Source of the DNA: G963663495 sp963663495
GTDB taxonomy: Bacteria > Bacteroidota > Rhodothermia > Rhodothermales > Bin80
Reading direction: 5' to 3'
NCBI GenBank assembly: GCA_963663495.1
Contig: OY760427.1
Location: forward strand, 2,666,001 to 2,730,000
Length of the DNA stretch: 64,000 nt
The position numbers and the translations under genes were made by a program. Shown in pieces: positions 45,926-53,022 of this stretch; position 1 is the first letter of the stretch, and every line of letters starts with the position of its first letter. The notes under the pieces are model-generated. The model was not told the origin of the DNA. It was given only the letters and a program-made list of their open reading frames with translations, and searched no databases.

Positions 45926-47407
45926 ATGAAAAAGGCCACAGGTAGTCTCCTTGCCGGACTGGCGCTACTCCTGCTGTTACTCCTCATCATTGGTGATGGA
46001 AGTAGCGATATGGTGCTATTTGTCGGACGACTGCATCCCGCCATCGTTCATCTTCCCATAGGGGTACTGCTAGCTGCTATCGGGCTGGATTATTGGTCCC
46101 GGCGTTCTGGAAAACACGAGAACACTGTTACGACACTGTTCTATGTGGGAGCATGGACTGCAATCGCTGCCGCCGTGGCTGGCTTGCTCCTTGGTACGGG
46201 CGGGGGCTACGAACCGGACACCTTCTCCGGTCACAAGCGGTTGGGTGTGCTGGTTGCTATCGGCTCTACTGCACTATATATGCTGAGGCTGCGTGCATGG
46301 TCAGCGTTGACGCTCATCATGCGGCGGACTTACCTCAGTCTAACGGCCATAGTGGCTCTGTTCATCCTTCTTACGGGCCACTTGGGGGCCGAGCTTACGC
46401 ACGGTGCAGGGTACTTGACACGCTACATGCCAGACGGCATGCGTAGCCTTGCAGGTCTGCCAGCGAAGGAGGATCTGGGTAAGCTGCACCTCAAAAATCC
46501 GTCGGAGGCCACCGTTTACGAAGCCCTAGTGCAGCCGGTGCTGAGCAATAGGTGTGTTTCCTGCCACGGGATGCAGGTCGCGAGAGGGGGACTAAGACTG
46601 GATTCCGCCTATGCCATCTTTGAAGGAGGTGACGAAGGACCTGCTATCGTGGCTGGTCGCAGCGACGAAAGTGAGCTCATCAAGCGCGTATGGCTACCCC
46701 TTTCCGCTCCCGGACACATGCCACCGGAGGGACGCCCGCAAGTCACGATAGCCGAAGCAGAACTGATACGGTGGTGGATTGATGACGGCGCATTAACGGA
46801 GTCGACGCTTTCTGATGCGGAATTTACTTCAACGGTAGAATCAATCCTTGACGGTTACGGGCTGGGCGAGATACGCACTGGCATTTTTGCACTGGATGTC
46901 GCCCCGCCTGACGCCGCCGATGTAGCTGCACTCGCTGTCCTGGGTGTAAGCGTGGTCCCGCTGGCCGAGAACGAGCCCTTCCTGCAGGTGCGTTGCACGG
47001 ACCCATTGGCATGTACAGGCGAGTCATTTACGTCGGCACTGCGACGACTGGAGGACAATATTGCCTGGCTGGACTTGGGGCGTACTGCTGTTGGAGATAG
47101 TTCGCTTCCGGCAGTGGGTCAATTAAAGCACCTGACACGTCTATACCTCCAACAGACCAATATCACCGACACTGGACTGCAACACCTTGGCAGCCTTGCA
47201 TTTCTGGAATACCTGAACCTGTATGGCACCGCCGTTTCCGATACCGGATTGGTACATCTTGAAGGACTCGAATCACTCCGTTCTCTGTACCTTTGGCAGT
47301 CGGATGCCACACCATCAGGTGTGGCATCCCTAAACGAGGCCCTACCTGACTTGGAAATCACCTTGGGTTTGGAGCTCACCCCCGATAGTACGGTAACGGA
47401 TCCCTGA
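45926..47407 (+). CDS. DUF2231 membrane protein with cytochrome c and leucine-rich domains
   Basis: A 493-aa protein, last of the run. Four to five transmembrane helices occupy residues 1-160, including the DUF2231 signature L-H-P-A-I-V-H-L-P-I-G-V-L. A planctomycete-type cytochrome domain follows with C-V-S-C-H-G near residue 211 and M-P-P-E-G-R-P-Q-V. At about 385-480 are leucine-rich repeats of the type L-T-R-L-Y-L-Q-Q-T-N-I-T-D-T-G-L-Q-H-L. It could anchor an electron-transfer module in the inner membrane for the eight upstream proteins (inference). A 12-bp perfect hairpin is near its 3' end. Confidence 0.88.
   Translation: MKKATGSLLAGLALLLLLLLIIGDGSSDMVLFVGRLHPAIVHLPIGVLLAAIGLDYWSRRSGKHENTVTTLFYVGAWTAIAAAVAGLLLGTGGGYEPDTFSGHKRLGVLVAIGSTALYMLRLRAWSALTLIMRRTYLSLTAIVALFILLTGHLGAELTHGAGYLTRYMPDGMRSLAGLPAKEDLGKLHLKNPSEATVYEALVQPVLSNRCVSCHGMQVARGGLRLDSAYAIFEGGDEGPAIVAGRSDESELIKRVWLPLSAPGHMPPEGRPQVTIAEAELIRWWIDDGALTESTLSDAEFTSTVESILDGYGLGEIRTGIFALDVAPPDAADVAALAVLGVSVVPLAENEPFLQVRCTDPLACTGESFTSALRRLEDNIAWLDLGRTAVGDSSLPAVGQLKHLTRLYLQQTNITDTGLQHLGSLAFLEYLNLYGTAVSDTGLVHLEGLESLRSLYLWQSDATPSGVASLNEALPDLEITLGLELTPDSTVTDP
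47302..47329. repeat. Perfect 12-bp hairpin near the end of the operon
   Basis: GGATGCCACACC-ATCA-GGTGTGGCATCC, a 12-bp perfect stem with a tetraloop, lies in the last 110 bases of the DUF2231 gene. It may slow exonucleases or influence termination for the long operon; without a T-run I cannot call it a terminator. The 281 bases that follow (47408-47688), before the convergent gene, contain nothing I recognise. Confidence 0.6.
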
Positions 47408-47688
47408 TGACAACCATGGCCAGAGATTACTTGGTTTTAGCGATTGAGATCGCCTGCGGATGTTGAAAGTGAGCGTAAAACCCCGCGCCAGTAGCGCCTT
47501 TGCCGGATCAATAACGGAACGACTTCACCCACCACTCGCACAGCTGCCACCGCCCGGTCGGTCGGTTCGAAACGGATCCGCGGTGCCGGGTCGCCGGCAC
47601 GATGTTGTCCGGCTTCATCATGCCCTGCCTCACGGGGAGGCTAATATTGTACCGCGAAACAGGAACATCGCCCTCCACTCCTCATGGG

Positions 47689-49617
47689 CTACGGTTCCGG
47701 CGGCAGGCCTTCCCGAAACTGAGCGAGCGCCGCCAGTTGCCTCGGGATATCGGATACCTGCGAGTACGCGAAACGTACGTTACCGCTGGCGTCCAATACA
47801 AAATACGCAGGAATCGCACTAACACCTAACGCGTTCGTGGCCTCTGCACCTAAGTCATAGTATACGGGATAGTCGACGCCTCGGGCCGCGATGAACGCTT
47901 CCATATCGGGACCGGATCGGTCGTCCGCCGTAATGGAGAGGACTTGGACATCGCTGGACCCAAGGAGTTCTCGCAGTCGCACGACCTGTGGAATTTCCTC
48001 AACAGAGTAGCCGCAGGACCGCGCCCAGAAGATAAGCACAGTCTTCCTGCCCGCGATGAGTTCCGTAAGGAGCACATGGTTCCCGTGCTTATCGGCGATG
48101 CTGCTTGGCCGAGGGGACCACCGGACGGTGTCCGCCAGGATCCGAGGGAGCATCGCTGCTTCGGCCGCCTCGATAAAAGTGTTCCATTCGGGGCTCTTGG
48201 AATCCTGTCCTACTAGGGCTGCCAGTGAATCCGCGTGACTGACACGCGTAAAGGGATCGGCCGCAACGATGGCATAATAGTGCGCCGCGCCGGCGATGTC
48301 TCCCCGAGACAACATCACGTCACCAAGCCGCTGGAAGATAGCGGGATCCACTGCCGTGGTCGCCGCCTCCTCCAGGGCCTCCAATGCCTCTTCCTCCTCG
48401 CCCACCGCCGAAAGAAGCTCGCTGTAGGTTACGAGCCGATCCGCCCACTGTCGGGCACGGGTCCGGGCATACTCGCTGACCGTCCGACCAAGGGCTCTGC
48501 CGGGATGTACGGCGAGATCCGCGCGCTCCAGCCCGGTTCGCGTGGTGCGTTCCAACCCCAGGCGCGCGAGCCTCAGGGCGCGCTCTTGACGCTCGGGGAA
48601 GCTGGCGAGCACTCGTGCGGCAGAGAACTCACTGCTCCCACCGGCAAGCATTCTCTCAACCCACCGATCGGTGGCTGGCAGGTCGTCAGCCGCCAGGAAT
48701 CGTAGCGCCCAACTCAGCATCTGTGATCCGGTGCCTTCCGCGAACGGCCAATATCCTTCGTACGCAGCCAGTGCGGCGTCGGCATCACCATCCTTGAAGA
48801 ACTTCCGGAGGGTCTCAATTCCAACGATCTGCGCCCAGTCGCGCGTTCCCCTGCCCTCGTTCCGGGCACGCTCTGTCCAAAACGCCAACGCGACCGAATC
48901 CTCTACATGTTCTGCGTAATGCTGGATTGCCACAACGGTCGCCGGGGGAAGTGGAGTCCGGTTGGCATACTCTTCATGAATGCCCGCAAAGATATCTTGG
49001 TGCCAGGCAAGCAAGCTATCGCTTCCGGCGGCACCAAGCGCCAAATCCTCGTGGAACCGCAATAAGCCCCACCCACCCAGAGAGTCGGGATAGAACTCCA
49101 TGGCAAGGCGATTGGATTCGTAGGCCGCAATCCAGTTGCGGCCAGCGAAATCGTAGGCGCGCTGCATCAAAGCGTGGTAGAGCGGCTGACCATCATCCCC
49201 GTGCACCAACAGCTCAAACAGCTGCCTTCCATTGGCATCAATGTGCTGTCCCGCTTTGTCCTCAACCACGAAGGCAGCGTAGACGACAGAGTCTTCAAGG
49301 GTGAAACTACCGGAGAAAGCACCGTTGGCGTTCGGCGTCAGATTGGCGAGTTCAATGTTGCGCAGCCCCCCGTTGTACAGGCCATCGCGTTCTGTGCGGA
49401 AGTGACCGCGCAGGACGAGTTCCTGCTCACCTGCCAGCGCCTTAATCGGCATATAGGTCGCCAACATATGCGAATTCGGCGTCGGCCCCTCAGGTGAGAA
49501 TCGTAGTCGAGACTCCGAAGCACGTTGAAGTGCTTGTGCACTCACGCACGGAAGAAGCCCGACGACCCAGCAGACTATGAGTCCGTACCGAACGATCCAT
49601 GTAGTAGTCTCAATCAT
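47689..49617 (-). CDS. TlpA-like thioredoxin-fold protein with CxxS site and helical repeats
   Basis: A 642-aa exported protein. A signal region (Y-G-L-I-V-C-W-V-V-G-L-L-P-C-V-S-A-Q-A) is followed by a beta-rich N-terminal domain and a long helical, TPR-like middle (E-E-E-A-L-E-A-L-E-E-A-A). A C-terminal AhpC/TlpA-type thioredoxin domain lies at about residues 500-635 (T-V-L-I-F-W-A-R-S-C-G-Y-S-V-E-E-I-P, then the cis-Pro loop V-S-A-I-P-A-Y-F-V-L-D). The normal C-x-x-C is C535-G-Y-S538, so only the nucleophilic cysteine remains. Dithiol oxidoreduction is not possible by the usual route; a mixed-disulfide, isomerase or glutathione-linked role is possible. Convergent to the cytochrome operon; its role is unknown. 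Confidence 0.85.
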   Translation of the reverse strand: MIETTTWIVRYGLIVCWVVGLLPCVSAQALQRASESRLRFSPEGPTPNSHMLATYMPIKALAGEQELVLRGHFRTERDGLYNGGLRNIELANLTPNANGAFSGSFTLEDSVVYAAFVVEDKAGQHIDANGRQLFELLVHGDDGQPLYHALMQRAYDFAGRNWIAAYESNRLAMEFYPDSLGGWGLLRFHEDLALGAAGSDSLLAWHQDIFAGIHEEYANRTPLPPATVVAIQHYAEHVEDSVALAFWTERARNEGRGTRDWAQIVGIETLRKFFKDGDADAALAAYEGYWPFAEGTGSQMLSWALRFLAADDLPATDRWVERMLAGGSSEFSAARVLASFPERQERALRLARLGLERTTRTGLERADLAVHPGRALGRTVSEYARTRARQWADRLVTYSELLSAVGEEEEALEALEEAATTAVDPAIFQRLGDVMLSRGDIAGAAHYYAIVAADPFTRVSHADSLAALVGQDSKSPEWNTFIEAAEAAMLPRILADTVRWSPRPSSIADKHGNHVLLTELIAGRKTVLIFWARSCGYSVEEIPQVVRLRELLGSSDVQVLSITADDRSGPDMEAFIAARGVDYPVYYDLGAEATNALGVSAIPAYFVLDASGNVRFAYSQVSDIPRQLAALAQFREGLPPEP

Positions 49618-50083
49618 CGGGTACCTACCTCCATGCTACGTCGCTATGGCTCAACTGCACAATCTCCTGGTCGGATAGCATGCCGCTCGTGGGTCTTGGT
49701 TTCTTCTCGTGGTTTCAGAAGTGAGGCGTAACAAGAAGATAGCGATAACTGACCTCGCAAGCTGAGGCAGTCCATTCCTCGCGAGTCGGAACCGCCGGGG
49801 AATGGAGAACATGAGGCAAGTTCCAACGCGGCTCGGCTGGTGGGGGATCGCAGTGGATATCCATTGTGCGCGCTCAGTCAAACCGTGATGGCCTGGACCC
49901 GGCCGACATTGGAGATGGCCGCAATCGCAGGCGATTCGCCGGTTCTCCCCACCACGCCTCCCCCTGAGGCGAACAAACACTACTGCTTAGCCCAACCGGT
50001 ACGTTCGCAGCGAAGAACGGAATCCCGCTTAGGAATTGGGATGGGGGATGACGTACCAACTGCCATAATGGTTTGGAATGTGT
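49618..50083. other. Non-coding or decayed stretch
   Basis: About 470 bases between the TlpA-like gene and the tnpB element. Open frames on both strands show no recognisable domain. Since the element interrupts sulfatase sequence on its other side, the last part of this stretch could be the eroded upstream half of that gene, but I cannot recognise sulfatase motifs in it. Confidence 0.4.
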
Positions 50084-50091
50084 GTAACTTT
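50084..50091. repeat. Left 8-bp target-site duplication GTAACTTT
   Basis: GTAACTTT abuts the GGG of the left terminal repeat at 50092. The identical octamer occurs at 52322-52329 directly outside the right terminal repeat. Eight bases is the known duplication size for IS1595-family elements. Confidence 0.85.
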
Positions 50092-50248
50092 GGGAATTAT
50101 ATACGTGAGTACCCTCGCGTATCAATCTCACAGGTCAATGGGGTCGGTAACCCGAACGCCTCTCGCTGTGCAGTTGCCCCAATCCTGGAGGCCAATATGT
50201 TTGCGGCAGCGTTAAGGTCCGCATTAGCGGTGTATCCACATGAGACAC

Positions 50249-50919
50249 GTCGGGTAGCCCGGGGGAATTTCACCCCCAGGCCCCCACAGAACCGTACGTG
50301 AGACTCTCGCCTCATACGGCTCTTCCTAAGCAACCATCGTGAAACGGTCTTATGTGTCCCATCAGAGTCCTTCCGTATACGGTTGCTCCCATGTTCCACA
50401 CCGCTTAGGGCAGCCCCTTCGCTCCAGACTCATTACAAGCCCTTCCACACTACTACGGACTGCTCCGCCCCTGTGCCCTGCATCGGTACTCAATCGCTCA
50501 CGGGGTCTCCGCTTGCGGGTCTCCCTTAACAGCAGGACGACAGGTTCCCAAGTTCCATGTAAAGGCCTGAATCCACGGTCTTGCCACCTGCATGCCGGAT
50601 GCCACATGGCCAATAGATAAGCTCCCGCCAAGCTTGTCCCAGCGGACCAGAGATCCCGCTGGTTTAGACATCGTCTAACAATTTTTCGACACTTCAGCAG
50701 TGGTTGATTTGCATACAACTCCGGGGCTCGTACCTGACAAAGTTATACCTCTGCCTTTTCCGGTCTCGCTCACCACCCTGTCTCTTAAACAACGCAGCAG
50801 CCCGCGGTTTAGAGCCTCCGCCTGAACAGCGGCTCTGGAGGGCCTACCTCCATCCTTTACATAGCATGACTACTCGAACGTCAAATCAAATCTGACCTCC
50901 ATTTGTCTTCTTGGTACAC
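50249..50919 (-). mobile_element. ORF-less group II intron
   Basis: A 671-nt intron on the minus strand. Its 3' part contains a canonical domain V, followed by a domain VI-like hairpin with a GGGGGTGAAATTCCCCC core and the end CTACCCGAC. The proposed 5' end GTGTACC (50919) is close to the GTGYG consensus. Joining ...TTCAAGT to GTGTCTC... recreates F-K-C-V-S-C-G-Y, the second cysteine pair of the TnpB zinc ribbon, in frame. At this size there is no reverse transcriptase; splicing would need a maturase in trans. The 5' boundary is inferred from the exon frame and could shift by a few bases. Confidence 0.78.
50289..50322 (-). ncRNA. Group II intron domain V
   Basis: A 34-nt hairpin beginning GAGCCGTATGAGG on the minus strand. 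It has an outer 8-bp stem with the AGC catalytic triad at positions 2-4, a CG bulge on the 3' side, an inner stem and a GAGA (GNRA) tetraloop. This is the catalytic core element that defines group II introns and it is undamaged here. Confidence 0.88.
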
Positions 50920-50928
50920 ACTTGAATT

Positions 50929-51098
50929 GGGAATTATATGGCTGAGTACCTATTTGCTGAGGTTTTCGAAATAATTGCAGTGTTTTCGTGAAAAGCGGGA
51001 ACTGATTATGAAAAACTGGCGCAAGCTATCCTGACTACACCACCACAGCGAAAAATAGCGGGTGCCAAAACGCGTGGGTACTCAGCTATATAATTCCC
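50929..51098 (+). mobile_element. 170-bp MITE with IS1595-type ends
   Basis: Left end GGGAATTATATGGCTGAG; right-end complement GGGAATTATATAGCTGAG. Flanking octamers are CTTGAATT (50921-50928) and CTTGAATA (51099-51106), an 8-bp target duplication with one mismatch. Its two halves match the left and right ends of the element at 12788-14562, including the E-K-L-A-Q-A-I-L-T-T-P-P codons, so it is an internal-deletion derivative. It inserted in tnpB one base upstream of the proposed intron start, counting from its target repeat. Confidence 0.85.
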
Positions 51099-52321
51099 CT
51101 TGAATATACTTTGGGTCAATCTATTCGCTTTGTCCCGACGACCGCACTTGTTGCAGTTCTGACTCGTGTAAGGGGCCGGGATCTTGAGCACTTCCCGGCA
51201 CTTGTACTGCAGCATCCCGTCTAACTGCCCCCATCCGGTGGCATTAATGCTACGGTTCAACCGTGCCTTCCGGGCGACGTTCCTGCCTGGATTGTCAACA
51301 GTCCCTCTGGCGGATGAAGTCATCGCCACGACATCAAGATCTTCCAGCACAACCGTAGAAGAGCGATTCGCGATCCTCCGGCTTGCTTGGTGATGGGTAT
51401 TCTTGCGGGTCATCGCAATCGCTCGGTGAGCTTTCCGGAGTCGCTTCTTAGTGCGATATCTGCGATTGGATCCATTCTGCTGTCGGGCTGATTTCCGTTG
51501 ATACCGGTGCCATCCTGCCGTCTTACGCTTAACGTCCGGTTACCATATGATCTCGCGCTTGCCATCGGTGGAGACGGCGGCAACCTGTCCGCAGTTACGG
51601 TATATCCCCGTGGCAACGCCATTATCTTCTATCTCAGGTGCTTCAATCTTGTAGCAGATGCAGACGTACCATTTGCCCACCCGTTGCAAAATCACGGCTT
51701 TTACAGGAACCCCATCTGGATACGGGTTGCCTCCTTTACGTCGGATCTTCAGGTATCCAAGCTTAGGGATGAACAACCGTCCATCCTTGATCTTGACCGC
51801 TTCAGGAATCGTGAAAGATGGGGTACTACGGTATTTGGCTTTGAACTTCGGTTTACCCCCACCTTGATTGAAGCAAGCCTTCCATGCGTCGGCTTGGTAC
51901 TTCAGCGTGTAGCGCACCACGCTGAACGAGTACTTCGGTAGCCACTCGGTGCGATCTCGTAGTTCTTTAAACCGTTTTCCAAGAGGGAAGAAATACTTCA
52001 CGGATGGAGGCTTCTCGCCCGACTCCTTTGCCTGTTTGTATTCCTGGATGCACTGCGCCAGTATGGCGTTCCACACGAACCTGCAAGCACCAGCAATCGC
52101 GCCTAGCTTATTCGCATTGCTCCCCGGAAGCAGTCGGTATTCAACTGTCCTATGGACAGAACAAACGCGAGCATAATTGTTACAACCCTTTACGGGCATG
52201 GCATCAAGTTCAGTTGATGTTGTGGTAAGCAATAGGATGGAATGGCGTTCCGTCCCGTTGTGTCCGTACCCTCTATCAAGCCAAAGGTCCATAGTCTAAG
52301 GTACTCAGGTATATAAACCCC

Positions 52322-52329
52322 GTAACTTT
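52322..52329. repeat. Right 8-bp target-site duplication GTAACTTT
   Basis: Identical to 50084-50091 and placed directly outside the right terminal repeat that ends at 52321. Confidence 0.85.
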
Positions 52330-53022
52330 CGACAATTCATCAGAATGGATGAACATTACGGCATGGTCCGAGCAGTTCGGAATAGGCGATACAAATTCAT
52401 CCGCAACTATCGGCCCAAGAAGCCATACGTGCTGTGGATGGCCTGCGCCAGTGCAATGCCAACGACGCAGGAGCATTTTCGGCTACATGCGGCGAGTGAG
52501 CTGGACCGGTATAGACGCTATGTATGGAGACCAGGAGACGTATGCATGGTCCTTACGACACGTATTGTCAGCGGCGCGCGAGGTGGGAAACCAGGCATAC
52601 GATGCGCCGTTGCGAGCATACTGGCAGCTATGGAGTATACACTTGTCCACTGGATTCAGACTAGACGACCACCGCATGATCTCTGAACTGAGCATGATAG
52701 AACAGATGTGGCCGGGCGGCAACCAACCCGTGACGGGAGCGCCTTCCATATTCCCACTGGCGATGCTCCGTACAGCGCTGCGTGGTGGAGACACCTCCGC
52801 TCCTTCTGCCAACGGGGGACATTCCTTCGGCCGATGGGAATAGCAGTGTATAGCCCGACGCAGGGTGCCTTTATCCCGTATTCCACCGATAGCCTTCATC
52901 GGTTGCTATATGGCGGGCCCATCCTCGTTCAATCCGCTACGACCTTTAGTGCAAAGGCTATCCGATATGGTTTTCAGGAAAGTGCAGAAGTCACCGCGCC
53001 TTTTATTATCAGATCGCCGTAG
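52330..53022 (+). pseudogene. Sulfatase C-terminal region, frameshifted and cut by the tnpB element
   Basis: Three consecutive plus-strand pieces in shifting frames read as the C-terminus of an arylsulfatase-type protein. First is R-M-D-E-H-Y-G-M-V-R-A-V-R-N-R-R-Y-K-F-I (52341 onward), the conserved segment after the sulfatase core. Next is E-Q-M-W-P-G-G-N-Q-P-V-T (about 52700). Last is L-L-Y-G-G-P-I-L-V-Q-S-A-T-T-F-S-A-K-A-I with R-Y-G-F-Q-E-S, a chitobiase-like C-terminal module, ending at TAG 53020-53022. The N-terminal sulfatase domain with the Cys/Ser formylglycine motif is absent. It overlaps the start of the LRR gene. Confidence 0.72.

Larger units (their letters stand above)
50097..52199 (-). 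pseudogene. tnpB: tnpB pseudogene, interrupted by a stop, a MITE and a group II intron
   Basis: The N-terminal two-fifths (52199 to 51540) matches the intact copy closely (E-Y-R-L-L-P-G-S, A-C-R-F-V-W-N-A-I-L-A, L-K-Y-Q-A-D-A-W-K-A). The first RuvC aspartate is replaced by Tyr (G-I-Y-R-N; GAC to TAC). A TAA at 51540-51542 replaces the CAA codon of the intact copy; the frame then continues in register through V-L-E-D-L and C-N-K-C-G. After the Lys codon at 51099 comes the MITE, then the intron, and the tail resumes at 50248 (C-G-Y-T-A-N-A-D-L-N-A-A) to 50097, its last codons formed by the terminal repeat. Non-functional as a nuclease. Confidence 0.88.
50092..52321 (-). mobile_element. Degenerate tnpB element with IS1595-like ends and 8-bp target repeat
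   Basis: A 2,230-bp element. Left end: GGGAATTATATACGTGAGTA. Right-end complement: GGGGTTTATATACCTGAGTA. About 19 of the first 22 bases match between ends. It is flanked on both sides by GTAACTTT. Inside is one minus-strand tnpB broken by a nonsense codon, a 170-bp MITE and a 671-nt group II intron. Without the two insertions it would be about 1.38 kb, close to the intact tnpB element at 15211-16488. It lies in a sulfatase pseudogene. Confidence 0.85.

Noticed and set aside
47540..47600. GGTTCGAA-like T-loop motif suggesting a tRNA
   Set aside because: No flanking acceptor, D or anticodon stems can be folded around it.
49840..50083. Upstream half of the sulfatase gene left of the tnpB element
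   Set aside because: The frame entering GTAACTTT is open, but I could not recognise sulfatase core motifs in it, so it is left as unassigned sequence.
50362..50718. 118-codon minus-strand open frame inside the group II intron
   Set aside because: It overlaps intron RNA domains and has no reverse transcriptase or maturase motifs; open frames of this sort in structured intron RNA are usually not genes.
52865..52966. Upstream extension of the LRR protein
   Set aside because: These bases encode the sulfatase C-terminus in another frame, and the signal peptide starts after 52967.
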